NCBI GenBank assembly: GCA_038254545.1 | Contig: JBBSGB010000002.1 | Span: 97,255 to 161,254, forward strand | Length of the DNA stretch: 64,000 nt | Direction: 5' to 3' | DNA from: CAHJXF01 sp038254545 | GTDB lineage: Bacteria > Pseudomonadota > Gammaproteobacteria > Burkholderiales > Burkholderiaceae_D | In this document: piece after piece, positions 29,801-37,675 of the stretch | Layout of the letters: the number at the start of each line of letters is the position of its first letter | How positions within the stretch are numbered: position 1 is the first letter of the stretch | Translations under genes and position numbers: made by a program | Notes under the pieces: generated by a model | Seen by the model: the letters and a program-made list of their open reading frames with translations, nothing else | Told to the model about the DNA's origin: nothing | The model's database searches: none

Positions 29801-30563
29801 AGCCGTCGAGCGCGTCGCCTTCCCGGCCGCGGTCGTCGACTTGAAGCGCGAAGGTTCGAAGAAATTGTCCGGCAGTCTCGATGAGATGATCGCGCGCCGC
29901 GCCGATTTCCTGGCCGGCTACCAGAACGAGGCCTATGCGGCTCGCTACAAATCGCTGGTCGGCAAGGTGCGTGATGTGGAAACGCGACTCGCGAATACTT
30001 CAGCGAAGCCCGAACTTCCGTTGACGGGCGCAGTCGCGCGCTATTACTTCAAGCTGCTTGCCTACAAGGACGAGTATGAAGTCGCGCGCCTCTACACCGA
30101 CACTGCGTTCATGGAGAAGGTCAATGCGCAGTTCGAGGCCGACGAGAAGCACGGCCCGATCACGCTCAGGTTCCACCTCGCGCCCCCGATGTTCTCGAAG
30201 CGCGACGACAAGGGTCATCTGATCAAGAAGCAGTTCGGTCCGTGGATGATGAAGGGCTTCAATCTGCTCGCGAAGATGAAGGGTTTGCGCGGCACGGCCT
30301 TCGACGTGTTCGGTCGCACCGAAGAGCGCAAGGCCGAACGCGCGCTGATCGCCGAGTACGAATCGACGATCGCGATGATGCTGGCCAAGCTGGACGCGAC
30401 CAACATCGGTGCGGCAGTTGCGGTTGCGAGCGTGCCCGAAGAGATTCGCGGCTACGGCCACGTCAAGGAAGCCAATATGGTCAAGGCCGCGGCGACTCGC
30501 GAGCAATTGATATCGGCCTTCAAGGCGCCGGTTCAGGAGATCAGTCGCGCGCGCGTGGCGTAG
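26814..30563 (+). CDS. fused indolepyruvate:ferredoxin oxidoreductase (IorAB-type)
   Basis: 1249 residues combining both subunits of a 2-keto-acid:ferredoxin oxidoreductase. The family oxidatively decarboxylates aryl-pyruvates (Phe, Tyr, Trp catabolism) with TPP and CoA. The N-terminal half is IorA-like (FVSGYRGSPLGAVD near residue 62; FFCSGCPHNTSTRVPEG; TPP region GGEGTPWIGQAPF; ILFNDAVAMTGGQATDGSLT). An Fe-S region follows: CEGCGDCSVQSNC near 697 and SSCNKDYSCVKGFCPSF. The IorB-like half starts near 782 (GILVMGVGGTGVVTIGQLL; AGLAQKGGEVASHVQIA). The last ~200 residues are a family-specific C-terminal domain. The mandatory TPP and cluster residues look intact. It is preceded by a 138-bp gap with no obvious gene. 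Confidence 0.93.
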   Translation: MNAPVSPHHLTPELHEALGKVTLDDKYTLAKGRAYMNGTQALVRLLMLQHERDMRAGLNTAGFVSGYRGSPLGAVDQTLWKAKKHLEQHHIAFQPGLNEDLAATSVWGSQQVNLSPQAKYDGVFAMWYGKGPGVDRSGDVFKHANAAGTSKHGGVLVLAGDDHSAKSSTLPHQSDHILKACGIPVFFPATVQEYLDLGLHAYAMSRYSGLWTGFKVVTDVVEASASVIVDPDRVEIVLPEEFMLPPEGLNIRWPDPPLEQEARLMDFKWYAALAYVRANKLNYTVWDSPHARFGIMASGKAYLDTRQALMDLGLGEAECAQLGIRLFKVGVVWPLDAYHVREFATGLQEILVVEEKRQILEYQLKEELYNFSEHARPRVFGKFNDKEGGEWAIPQGNWLLPSKYELSPASIAKAIASRFSNFELPAEVRARIDARLAIIDAKEKALAKPRVITERKPFFCSGCPHNTSTRVPEGSRAVAGIGCHYMAVWMPDRRTETFTQMGGEGTPWIGQAPFTNEKHIFSNLGDGTYFHSGVLAIRASIAAKVNITYKILFNDAVAMTGGQATDGSLTVPQITRQMAAEGAKKIIVVTDEPEKYDGHWDANRVVQNEEGSAAIATGRKSKSLGPMHDNHLAHGVSVHHRDELDKLQRELREVEGVSILIYDQTCASEKRRRRKKIVDGRPLFPDPAKRVFINDLVCEGCGDCSVQSNCLSVEPLETEFGRKRVINQSSCNKDYSCVKGFCPSFVTVEGGRVKKGKGGSAAGVEVDRLFDLPQPAISQVDAPYGILVMGVGGTGVVTIGQLLGMAAHLEGKGVSVLDMAGLAQKGGEVASHVQIAATPERLQATRIATGEADLVLGCDIIVTGNTEAISKMQAGKTRAVVNTADIPTAEFVRNPDWKFPGSDFAGEIRAAVGSDRSAGNNGSEDHCNFIDANRLTVALLGDALYTNPFMLGYAWQKGWIPLSHEALERAIELNAVQVDNNKKAFLWGRRAADDREAVERVAFPAAVVDLKREGSKKLSGSLDEMIARRADFLAGYQNEAYAARYKSLVGKVRDVETRLANTSAKPELPLTGAVARYYFKLLAYKDEYEVARLYTDTAFMEKVNAQFEADEKHGPITLRFHLAPPMFSKRDDKGHLIKKQFGPWMMKGFNLLAKMKGLRGTAFDVFGRTEERKAERALIAEYESTIAMMLAKLDATNIGAAVAVASVPEEIRGYGHVKEANMVKAAATREQLISAFKAPVQEISRARVA

Positions 30564-30587
30564 GCAACGAGGCGCGAATCGATGCGT

Positions 30588-31748
30588 TCAGCCGGCCGCC
30601 TCGATCTTCTCGAGCGTCATCTCGATCGTGCTGCCGTTCGGTTCGGTGTAAAGCACGCGCGCGGGATAGCCGCCGTCGGCGTGCGCGATCCAGATATCGA
30701 TGTTCTTGTCGTTCGAGCCCGGCTTCCCCACGCGGCGCAAGTGCGCGGTCGAGAGAGGGCCCGGGCCGACCACGATCGTCTCGATGCCCTGCGTCTCGAA
30801 GACCCAGGTCTCGACCTCCCCGCGCACGCCTGCGACCGGGATGTCGATATGGCCTCCCATCGTGGCAAGGTTGGGATTCGCGCGCAGCAAGGCGCCGATT
30901 TGGAACAGCACCGACAGGCGATCCTGCGCGCCTGGCGTCAGCGGCGCGGTGGCGGCCGATGACGAGAAAGTGATCGACTGGCGCGCGTCGCGATTGAAGC
31001 TGGTGGCGACGGTCGAGCGCTTGCGCGGCGTCTCGGTGTAGCGGTCCGGCGCAAGCCCCGAGGCCGTCACGGCGCCTTCACTGTGCGACGCGAGCACATT
31101 GACCTTGAACAACAGGAAATCGACGGCCGCTTTCAGGTCGGTCTGGTAGCGCCCGTCGTCGCTGATCCAGGAAATCGATCCCACGCCGTAGTAGGAAACC
31201 GGGGTGGCGTTCTTGCGCTCGACCGCGACGACCTTGTAGTCGAGGCGTGCCGACGCGGGTGGGAGTGCGTCGGGTTGCGGTGGCGACGCCGGCTTGTCGG
31301 GGGCTTCGGCGCTCGCGGTCTGGCCGAGCGATGGTCCGCCGGGAACCGGCGACGCGGGCTTTTGTGCGGACGTCGATGCGCCTCGATTCGAGGACACCTC
31401 GACATTCGGAATCGCATCGTCCAGCGATTCGGGCACGAACTCGGGAAGTCGCGCGAGCCGCGGCATTCGCGGCGCCTGCGGTTCTGCGCGCGGGGGTCGC
31501 CGCGCGCTTGGAGGCGGCGCAGGCGGTGGCGGTTCGGTTGGTTCGGCCTGAGGCGCGGGAGGCAGGATGATCGCGCGCAACGGCTGCTTGTTCGTGTCTT
31601 GCTCGGCGGGCGCCAGCGTCCATTGCGGAAGCGCGTCGAGGGCGATGACGTGAATCAGCACGGAGAGCGCAACGATCGCGAGCCAATGCCGTGCACGCCT
31701 TCCTCCGATCCGAGGTGCCGATGACGTGGGTGCGAGCGCGACGGACAT
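30588..31748 (-). CDS. DUF3108 protein with TonB-like N terminus
   Basis: 386 residues. A single membrane helix near the N terminus (HWLAIVALSVLIHVIALDAL, about 22-40) is followed by a Pro/Ala/Arg-rich stretch (about 60-165) like the spacer of TonB-type proteins. The periplasmic DUF3108 domain fills the remainder: RLDYKVVAVERKN, YQTDLKAAVDFLLFK, GLAPDRYTETPRKR, QDRLSVLFQIGALL and KNIDIWIAHADGGYPARVLY. DUF3108 proteins are often encoded near purine or phosphoribosyl genes; their role is unknown. It converges on the indolepyruvate oxidoreductase gene with 24 bp between stops. Confidence 0.82.
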   Translation of the reverse strand: MSVALAPTSSAPRIGGRRARHWLAIVALSVLIHVIALDALPQWTLAPAEQDTNKQPLRAIILPPAPQAEPTEPPPPAPPPSARRPPRAEPQAPRMPRLARLPEFVPESLDDAIPNVEVSSNRGASTSAQKPASPVPGGPSLGQTASAEAPDKPASPPQPDALPPASARLDYKVVAVERKNATPVSYYGVGSISWISDDGRYQTDLKAAVDFLLFKVNVLASHSEGAVTASGLAPDRYTETPRKRSTVATSFNRDARQSITFSSSAATAPLTPGAQDRLSVLFQIGALLRANPNLATMGGHIDIPVAGVRGEVETWVFETQGIETIVVGPGPLSTAHLRRVGKPGSNDKNIDIWIAHADGGYPARVLYTEPNGSTIEMTLEKIEAAG

Positions 31749-31887
31749 GAAGCGTTGTGATGTTCAACCGAGTGCGATACGCCGAGCGGGATAACGGGAT
31801 GGTACGCAGTCGATCGGGCTTCGCGTGCGGCGGCCCTGTCATACTCGCAATGGCGTTCCATCATAGCCTCGCACCCCAGGAGACGAT

Positions 31888-32802
31888 ATGAGCAATCCAG
31901 CCAAGCCTGCATGGCCAGACCCCGGTTCGCTTCCCTTCTCGTTGTTCGGCAATGCGGCTTCGCCGCCCGCGTCTGCCGGCTCCTCGCAGGCATTCGGCCA
32001 ACCCTTGGCACAAGGGCTCGCGGGCGGTGTCGACTTCATGAAGAAGCTCTGGGGAAACGTGCCCGGCAATACAGCGCTGCCGGGCTTTCTCCTGCCCACC
32101 CTCGACCTGGACGAACTCGACAAGCGGATCTCCGACCTCAAGGCGGCAGAGTCGTGGCTCGAAGTGAATCTCAATCTGCTGCGCGCCACGGTTCAGGGGC
32201 TCGAAGTCCAGCGCCACACGATCGCGGCGATTCGATCGCTCGGCGCGGTGACCGAGATGCCTCAAGCGCCCAAGGCCGCATCGCCCGCGCCGCTCACGCC
32301 GAGCGGGCTGCCGCCCGGATGGCCGATCGCGCACGCGGCCGAAAAAGCGAACAGCGCAGCAACCGGCGAAACGCGACGCGTCACGGAAACCGAACGTGTC
32401 GCGCCTGACGACGCCGAACCGCAGGCTTCGAATGAAGGTGCGGATGCAGATGACGGCAAAACGATCGAGCGACCGCCCGCCGCAACAAAAAAGACTGCAC
32501 GCAAATCGACGCGCGCCTCGGCCTCGGTAAACGAGGCACCAACGGCGTCGCCGACGTCGGCACTCGCGGGCCTCGCAGCCAACAACTGGCTGGGATACAT
32601 GCAGGACCAGTTTGCCAAGGTGGCAAAGGCCGCGCTCGCAAGTTCCGAGGTCGCCCGTCCGCACGAGGGCCGCGCTGCGCCGAACCGAACCTTGAAACCT
32701 GCTGCGAAGCGCGCTTCACGGTCAGTGCCCTCGCCCACCCCCACCCCGAAGCCCGCCGCCAAGCGCCGCGCTGCTGCCAAGAAGACACGCGCGGCCCGCT
32801 GA
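31888..32802 (+). CDS. phaM: PHA granule-associated regulatory protein PhaM
   Basis: 304 residues. The conserved N-terminal region (about 45-125) has DFMKKLWGN, then LPTLDLDELDKRISDLKAAE and SWLEVNLNLLRATVQGLEVQ, the PhaM signature. In Ralstonia PhaM binds PHB synthase and activates it, and attaches granules to the nucleoid through its basic tail. Here the C-terminal third (about 200-304) is the expected low-complexity Ala/Pro/Lys/Arg-rich tail, ending KPAAKRRAAAKKTRAAR. A second helical motif (LAGLAANNWLGYMQDQFAKV) sits at about 225-250. The SD-like AGGAG stands 5-10 bases before the ATG. The protein implies the organism makes polyhydroxyalkanoate. Confidence 0.88.
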   Translation: MSNPAKPAWPDPGSLPFSLFGNAASPPASAGSSQAFGQPLAQGLAGGVDFMKKLWGNVPGNTALPGFLLPTLDLDELDKRISDLKAAESWLEVNLNLLRATVQGLEVQRHTIAAIRSLGAVTEMPQAPKAASPAPLTPSGLPPGWPIAHAAEKANSAATGETRRVTETERVAPDDAEPQASNEGADADDGKTIERPPAATKKTARKSTRASASVNEAPTASPTSALAGLAANNWLGYMQDQFAKVAKAALASSEVARPHEGRAAPNRTLKPAAKRASRSVPSPTPTPKPAAKRRAAAKKTRAAR

Positions 32803-32984
32803 GGCCGGCGCGTGGCGCGCGCTGCCCGTCCTCGCGTCTTGCACTTCATGCCGAGGTTTGCGCCGCGCATCGCCATGCCGGTGCGCACGGTGTCGCAGGT
32901 CCTTAAGCTTGCGTCCATTCTCCACGGAATGCCGACGCGCCCTTCGTGTCGTGCGAGACCCGACTCCCTTTCCTTCACCGATTC

Positions 32985-34640
32985 ATGAATTCGCCTCCCG
33001 ATCGACCCGATGCCCCGGGGCCCCCCCGACAGAAGCGCTGGATGGAGGATCTCGGCGTGTTCGCCAGCGACGCGACCGTGCATCTGGGCCGATTCGGGCG
33101 TCGGCTGCGCAGCTTCAATGCGGCTGCTGCGAGTTGGGTGGCCACGATTACTTGGCGGCGCATGGCACTGATCGGCTTCGTCATCATCGTGGGCGCAAAT
33201 ATCCTGGGCGATGTCACCGGCCTTGATCGCCCATCGGTCACGATCAGTGCAGCAGATCTGAGAAAGCCGGTCGACATCGCGATCCATTCGGACGGCAAGA
33301 ATGTTCATATCCAGCCATCGGTTGGCGGCAAGCCGACGCGGCCGGTCGACGTTCCGATTCCCGACTTCCCGGCGCCTCCCGAAGCACCCGGTGCACCCAA
33401 GCCTCCCGCTGCGAGTAGTAAGTCGGTAGGGCCGATGGTGCTCTCGGAACACGGCATCGTGATCGAGAAGGATGGCAAGCGCATCGTCATCGACCGCAAT
33501 GGCGTGCGCGTTCTCGAAGGCGAAGAAGCCCGGCGCGACGCAGCGGCAGCCGAAGCCGCGAAGGCCGACATCGCGAAGGCCGACATCGCGAAGGCCGACG
33601 CCGAGGCCGCGAGCAAGCGCGACAGCGCTGTCGTCGAAGAATCGACGATCGACAGCAAGCAGGCGATCGCCGATGCGACGCGAGCGATCGAGTCCGGAAA
33701 AGTTTCGCGGATCGACGCGGAGCGGGTTCGTACGCGCATTGCCGACGACATGAGCCTGCAGGTCAAGGCTGCGGTCGAAGACGCCAAGGACGAAGTGCAA
33801 CGCGCCATCAGCGACGAGATCCACGCCGCCACGCGCCGCGCATCGCCGCGCCCGAGTTATGTGTTGTGGGAGTTGATCAAGGCGTTGCTGGTCCTGGCGT
33901 TCGTCTATTTCATCATCCTCAAGTCGACCACGAACACCAAGCGTCGCGCGGCGGTTGCCGTGCAATCGGCCGCCGAAGTGGCCGAGCGCGAAAGCCTGAA
34001 GCGCCAGGTCAGCGAAGCGAAGATGCAGATGATGCAGGCGCAGGTGGAACCGCATTTCCTGTTCAACACCCTCGCTTCGATCGAGCACCTGATCGAGACC
34101 GACCCGGCGCGCGCTTCGACGATGCAGAGGAACCTCATCCAGTACCTGCGCGCCGCGCTGCCCCAGATGCGCGAGAACGCGACCGACCTCGGACGCGAGG
34201 TCGACCTGGTGCGCGCCTACCTCGAGATCCTCAAAGTGCGCATGGAAGAACGCCTGCAGGTTTCGTTCACGGTACCCAACGGCCTGCGATCGGCAGACTT
34301 CCCGCCGATGATGCTGCAGTCGCTGGTCGAAAACGCGATCAAGCACGGGCTCGAACCCAAGGCCGAGGGCGGCCATCTCGAAGTCAGCGCCGAGATCGTC
34401 CACGGCGATCTGGAAGTCAGCGTTGCCGACACCGGGCTGGGCTTCTCACCCGACGGCGCAAGCACGTCGGGCACGGGTTTGGGCCTGACCAATATCCGCG
34501 AGCGGCTCAAGTTGCTGTACGGCGAACGCGCGAGCCTCGTCATCGAAGCCAATCTGATCGACGGGGCGCCACAGGGCACCCGCGTCAAGATTTCGGTGCC
34601 TTATCAATCGCGCCGCCATAACGGCAACGCGACCGCATGA
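32985..34640 (+). CDS. LytS-like sensor histidine kinase with unusual extracytoplasmic segment
   Basis: 551 residues. It has TM1 at about 59-77 (MALIGFVIIVGANILG), a long segment 78-293, TM2 at 294-313 (LWELIKALLVLAFVYFIIL), a coiled linker, and then the His_kinase domain. This carries QAQVEPHFLFNTLASIEHLI (His357, the LytS/YehU-type phospho-acceptor box) and a short HATPase with SLVENAIKHGLEPKAEGG and TGTGLGLTNIRERLKLLYG. The 78-293 segment holds a short beta-repeat (GIVIEKDGKRIVIDRNGVRV), then a three-copy KADIA repeat and a heptad-like helical region; I know no family for it. ATG at 32985 is preferred to a GTG-like start at 32946. A small membrane gene and a LytTR regulator follow in the same operon. 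Confidence 0.85.
   Translation: MNSPPDRPDAPGPPRQKRWMEDLGVFASDATVHLGRFGRRLRSFNAAAASWVATITWRRMALIGFVIIVGANILGDVTGLDRPSVTISAADLRKPVDIAIHSDGKNVHIQPSVGGKPTRPVDVPIPDFPAPPEAPGAPKPPAASSKSVGPMVLSEHGIVIEKDGKRIVIDRNGVRVLEGEEARRDAAAAEAAKADIAKADIAKADAEAASKRDSAVVEESTIDSKQAIADATRAIESGKVSRIDAERVRTRIADDMSLQVKAAVEDAKDEVQRAISDEIHAATRRASPRPSYVLWELIKALLVLAFVYFIILKSTTNTKRRAAVAVQSAAEVAERESLKRQVSEAKMQMMQAQVEPHFLFNTLASIEHLIETDPARASTMQRNLIQYLRAALPQMRENATDLGREVDLVRAYLEILKVRMEERLQVSFTVPNGLRSADFPPMMLQSLVENAIKHGLEPKAEGGHLEVSAEIVHGDLEVSVADTGLGFSPDGASTSGTGLGLTNIRERLKLLYGERASLVIEANLIDGAPQGTRVKISVPYQSRRHNGNATA
33561..33605 (+). repeat. 15-bp tandem repeat, three copies, inside the sensor kinase gene
   Basis: Units AAGGCCGACATCGCG at 33561-33575 and 33576-33590 are identical; the third (33591-33605) diverges at its last six bases. 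They encode a KADIA pentapeptide repeat. Copy number could vary between strains without shifting frame. Confidence 0.85.
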
Positions 34641-34657
34641 CCTCGGGAGGAACATCG

Positions 34658-35059
34658 ATGCGTAGCTTCTTCAAGATCACCGCTGTCTGTGTCTTCATCA
34701 TCCTGCTGATCGGCGTGCTCGTCGCGCTTTCCGTTCATTGGGTGGGCGGGCTCGATGGCGCCGTGATCTCGATCGATGACCAGCGACTTGAAGGCCCGAT
34801 GATCGCGATCGCGATCGGCGCGGTCACGGTCTGTGCACTGTTCGTCGCGTTCATCGTGCTGGTGTCGGTGCTGGCCTGCGTCGCGATCATCCTCCCGCTG
34901 GCGCTCGCGCTGGCGGCGCTGGGCGTGTTGTTCGCGCTGGTGTTCGGGCTCGCGCCGCTGTTGGTCCCCATGTTGCTGCTGGTGGGCGCCTGTGTTCTAC
35001 TCGCCCGCTGGATCAGACGCTCGCGATCCGCTCTTCCGACGGGCGGAGCACACGTTTGA
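34658..35059 (+). CDS. small multi-pass membrane protein of unknown function
   Basis: 133 residues, about four hydrophobic segments (FFKITAVCVFIILLIGVLVA; IAIAIGAVTVCALFVAFIVL; VSVLACVAIILPLALALAAL; LGVLFALVFGLAPLLVPMLL) with little polar loop except VGGLDGAVISIDDQRLEGP. Translation start at 34658 follows a perfect GGGAGG at 34645-34650. It lies between the LytS-type kinase (18 bp upstream) and the LytTR regulator (15 bp downstream), so a three-gene operon is likely. I do not recognise it; a signal-transducing or accessory membrane partner for the kinase is an inference from position only. Confidence 0.72.
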   Translation: MRSFFKITAVCVFIILLIGVLVALSVHWVGGLDGAVISIDDQRLEGPMIAIAIGAVTVCALFVAFIVLVSVLACVAIILPLALALAALGVLFALVFGLAPLLVPMLLLVGACVLLARWIRRSRSALPTGGAHV

Positions 35060-35074
35060 CGCGAGCAGGAACGC

Positions 35075-35947
35075 ATGGCCGACCTCGACACTGAATCATT
35101 CACCGGCAACGACGCGGTCACCGCAATCATCGCCGACGACGAACGCCTGATGCGCGAACAATTGCGCGCCCGCTTGTCGGATGCGTGGCCCGAATTGCAA
35201 TTCGTCGCCGAAGCCAGGAACGGCAGCGAAGCGGTTGCGCTGGTCGACGAGCACGAGCCGGACTTCGCCTTCCTGGACATCCGCATGCCCGGCACGACCG
35301 GCATCGAAGCCGCACGCAGCATCATCGGCCGGGAAGACAACACCTGTCAGATCGTCTTCATCACGGCCTACGATCAATACGCCGTCGAAGCCTTCGAGCA
35401 GGGCGCCATCGACTATGTGTTGAAGCCGGCTGATCGCGAGCGTCTCGCAAAGACCGTGGCGCGCCTCAAGCTGCGTGTGGGCAAGGGAAAAGAATCTCCC
35501 AAGTCCGACGGCGCGCGCGCGGTCGATGGCCGCGATGTCGCTGCCCTGCTCGAGCGCCTTGCTACCCGCCTCGACGAAACCGCCGACCCGTCGAACGCGT
35601 CGGCACGTGCGCCAAGGGCGCCTCGCCTGCAATGGATCCAGGCGTCGGTCGGGCAAAGCCTGCGGCTGATCCCGGTCGACGACGTGCTGTTCTTTCAGTC
35701 GGACGAGAAATACACCCGCGTGCAGACCGCGCAGTTCGAAGCGCTGATCAAGAAGCCGATCAAGGAACTGATCGACGAGCTCGACCCCGAGCGCTTCTGG
35801 CAGATCCATCGCGCAACCGTCGTGAACGCGCAATCGATCGCTACCGTGACGCGCGACTTCCGCGGTCGTCAGATCGTCACGGTCAACGGTCATCCGCAAA
35901 AGCTCGAAGTCAGCCGGACCTACACGTATCTCTTCAAGCAGATGTAG
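35075..35947 (+). CDS. LytTR-family response regulator
   Basis: 290 residues. Receiver about 14-130: acidic pocket IIADDERLM, phospho-acceptor Asp68 in FAFLDIRMPGTTG, and the conserved Lys in IDYVLKPADRERLAKTVARL. After an Ala/Arg-rich linker, the LytTR DNA-binding domain (about 188-290) has LRLIPVDDVLFFQSDEKYTR, LIKKPIKELIDELDPERFWQ, IHRATVVNAQ and KLEVSRTYTYLFKQM. This is the cognate regulator of the LytS-type kinase upstream. Such pairs often control membrane proteins, murein hydrolases or small-molecule uptake. Nearby small membrane-protein genes (36024 and 36575) are candidate targets. Confidence 0.93.
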   Translation: MADLDTESFTGNDAVTAIIADDERLMREQLRARLSDAWPELQFVAEARNGSEAVALVDEHEPDFAFLDIRMPGTTGIEAARSIIGREDNTCQIVFITAYDQYAVEAFEQGAIDYVLKPADRERLAKTVARLKLRVGKGKESPKSDGARAVDGRDVAALLERLATRLDETADPSNASARAPRAPRLQWIQASVGQSLRLIPVDDVLFFQSDEKYTRVQTAQFEALIKKPIKELIDELDPERFWQIHRATVVNAQSIATVTRDFRGRQIVTVNGHPQKLEVSRTYTYLFKQM

Positions 35948-36023
35948 GAACACAGTGCAAAGGCGGCACCGAGTACCGGTACCGCACCACATGAATCGCG
36001 ACATCAGGCAAGAGGAGATAGCG

Positions 36024-36371
36024 ATGCACGATCAACGTCCCACCGAGCGCAGCTATCAGGCGTCGATCACGGCCTTCGTGGTCGCGTTCCTCGCCATCGC
36101 CTGTTTCATTCCGCCGCTGTCACGCTACGTTGGCTCACATCAGAATGCATTGATCGCGGCCGCGCTTGGCATCACGATCGGCGTCGCGTATTGCGCACAC
36201 TTCATTTTTCTTGGCATGACGGTCGCGCACATGCATCGCAGCGTGATCGGCTGGCTGGCGCTCGCCATACTATTGGGTCCGCTCGGATCCATTCTCGCGT
36301 TCGTGGTGCTCGGGTTCCGAGGCGCGGAGCGCGGCTGGCGTTTCGGCGAAAACGACACGCGGGTCGTTTGA
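36024..36371 (+). CDS. small membrane protein, three predicted helices
   Basis: 115 residues. It is preceded by an AGAGGAG site (36011-36017) at good spacing, which fixes the ATG. Hydrophobic segments occur at about 13-32 (SITAFVVAFLAIACFIPPLS), 43-66 (IAAALGITIGVAYCAHFIFL) and 75-95 (VIGWLALAILLGPLGSILAF). The basic C terminus (RGAERGWRFGENDTRVV) is probably cytoplasmic. I do not recognise the family. It lies 76 bp after the LytTR regulator on the same strand and could be its target or a further member of the operon. The 200 bp after it (36372-36574) hold no gene that I can support. Confidence 0.65.
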   Translation: MHDQRPTERSYQASITAFVVAFLAIACFIPPLSRYVGSHQNALIAAALGITIGVAYCAHFIFLGMTVAHMHRSVIGWLALAILLGPLGSILAFVVLGFRGAERGWRFGENDTRVV

Positions 36372-36574
36372 GCGTACTGCCTGTAGCGCGTCGCGCTCGC
36401 GTATCGTTCGAAGCGCATGCGATGCGCGCATAGCGAAGTTCCGCATCGGACGGGATCGCAATTGGGTGGGCCAGGCGTTTACGTACGTCGTGAAGACAGC
36501 GATGATGCGGGTGCACTTCGAAGCGGCAATTTCAAGCACTTTTGCACGAACGAAAAACCATCGAGGAGACCATC

Positions 36575-36733
36575 ATGTCGGTAAGCCTGATCGTATTGAT
36601 CATCCTGATTCTCATCCTGGTCGGCGCATTGCCGAGCTGGGGTTACAGCCGCAGTTGGGGCTACGCGCCTAGCGGAATTCTCGGCGTGGTCGTGCTGATC
36701 GTGCTGGTTCTCGTTCTGATGGGACGCATCTGA
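36575..36733 (+). CDS. DUF3309-type small hydrophobic protein (52 aa)
   Basis: 52 residues: a hydrophobic helix MSVSLIVLIILILILVGALP, then the aromatic Gly/Ser/Tyr stretch SWGYSRSWGYAPSG typical of DUF3309, then a second helix GVVVLIVLVLVLMGRI. A GAGGAG site at 36563-36568 precedes the ATG by 6 bp. DUF3309 proteins are common tiny membrane proteins of unknown function in Proteobacteria, often near stress genes. Confidence 0.82.
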   Translation: MSVSLIVLIILILILVGALPSWGYSRSWGYAPSGILGVVVLIVLVLVLMGRI

Positions 36734-37030
36734 GCGATCGGTTTGCGTGACGGCGCGGCCCGACGATCACAGGTCATCGATGTATTCGAAGGTCTGTGCC
36801 GCCCGACGATCGAGCGCTTCCCGTTCCGCATCGGGAAGCGCTCGAAGTCCATAAGCTTTACGCGCGCGGCGTGCGCGCCGTCCGCGAGGCGGCCTCGCGA
36901 TAGAGAACTTCCGCAATCTCACCCGAGCCCCGGTTAAACTCGCCCGGCTGTTCGGGTCGTCCGCCGCCGCGGCGAACCGGCACCCCGAGAGCAAGCCAGA
37001 GTCTTTCAATCATGCGATGAGGCCTTCGCC
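36734..37030. other. about 300-bp gap with no confident gene
   Basis: It contains a perfect 14-bp inverted repeat (36810-36845, listed separately) and, on the minus strand, two reading segments. The first starts MIERLWLALGVPVRRGGG at 37013 and runs to a stop near 36858. The second runs in another frame through LRALPDAEREALDRRAAQ to a stop at 36767. The second has coding-like third positions. A single small gene interrupted by one frameshift is possible, but no family is recognised. Confidence 0.35.
36810..36845. repeat. perfect 14-bp inverted repeat (long hairpin)
   Basis: TCGAGCGCTTCCCG at 36810-36823 and its exact complement CGGGAAGCGCTCGA at 36832-36845, with an 8-base loop. No T-run follows on either strand, so a classical terminator is doubtful, though it lies 77 bp after the DUF3309 gene. 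It could act as a bidirectional transcription barrier or an RNA-stabilising structure. Confidence 0.7.
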
Positions 37031-37651
37031 ATGCATTCGACCTCTTTTCGATCGTTCCCTGGAAGCTTGTCCTTGCCGCTGATAACGGCCGGCCTGCTGC
37101 TGGTTTCCTGTGCGGCAGGGGCACAGGACCCGGCACCGCAAGCTACCGTGTCCGGAGCGGTCGCGCCGTCCTCGTGTCCGGCGTTGCTGCAGAAGACCTT
37201 CAAGAAATTGCAGGATGAATCGGACCAGTCGCTTTGCCAGTACGCGGGCAAGGTTGTGCTGGTCGTCAACACCGCGAGCTTCTGCGGTTACACCAGCCAG
37301 TACGAGGGACTCGAAGCGCTCTATGCGAAATACGCATCCAGAGGGCTCGTCGTACTCGGCTTTCCTTCGAACGATTTCGAGCAGGAACCGGGAAGCAACA
37401 AGGACATCGCCGACTTCTGCTTCAACACCTACGGCGTCAAGTTCCCCATGTTCGCGAAGTCGTCGGTGATCGGCAAGCAGGTCAATCCGCTTTATGCCGA
37501 TCTCGCGCGCCTGACCAACAAACGTCCCGAGTGGAATTTCCATAAGTACCTGCTCGATCGCTCGGGCAAGCCGGTGGACAGCTTCGCCAGCGTGGTTTCA
37601 CCGACGGATCGCCGCTTCGTCTCGGAGATCGAGCGCCTGCTCGCTTCCTGA
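37031..37651 (+). CDS. glutathione peroxidase-like lipoprotein
   Basis: 206 residues. The N terminus is a lipoprotein signal: hydrophobic LSLPLITAGLLLVSC with lipobox LVSC and Cys27 as the lipidation site. The mature domain is a thiol peroxidase of the glutathione peroxidase family: VVLVVNTASFCGYTSQYEGL with peroxidatic Cys85, then VLGFPSNDFEQEPGS, KFPMFAKSSVIG and EWNFHKYLLDRSGKPV with the conserved Trp-Asn. It reduces peroxides with thioredoxin or glutathione; an envelope location is uncommon because most bacterial homologues are cytoplasmic. A clear terminator hairpin follows. Confidence 0.9.
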   Translation: MHSTSFRSFPGSLSLPLITAGLLLVSCAAGAQDPAPQATVSGAVAPSSCPALLQKTFKKLQDESDQSLCQYAGKVVLVVNTASFCGYTSQYEGLEALYAKYASRGLVVLGFPSNDFEQEPGSNKDIADFCFNTYGVKFPMFAKSSVIGKQVNPLYADLARLTNKRPEWNFHKYLLDRSGKPVDSFASVVSPTDRRFVSEIERLLAS

Positions 37652-37675
37652 TACGCCGGTTCCGGCTCCTGCATG

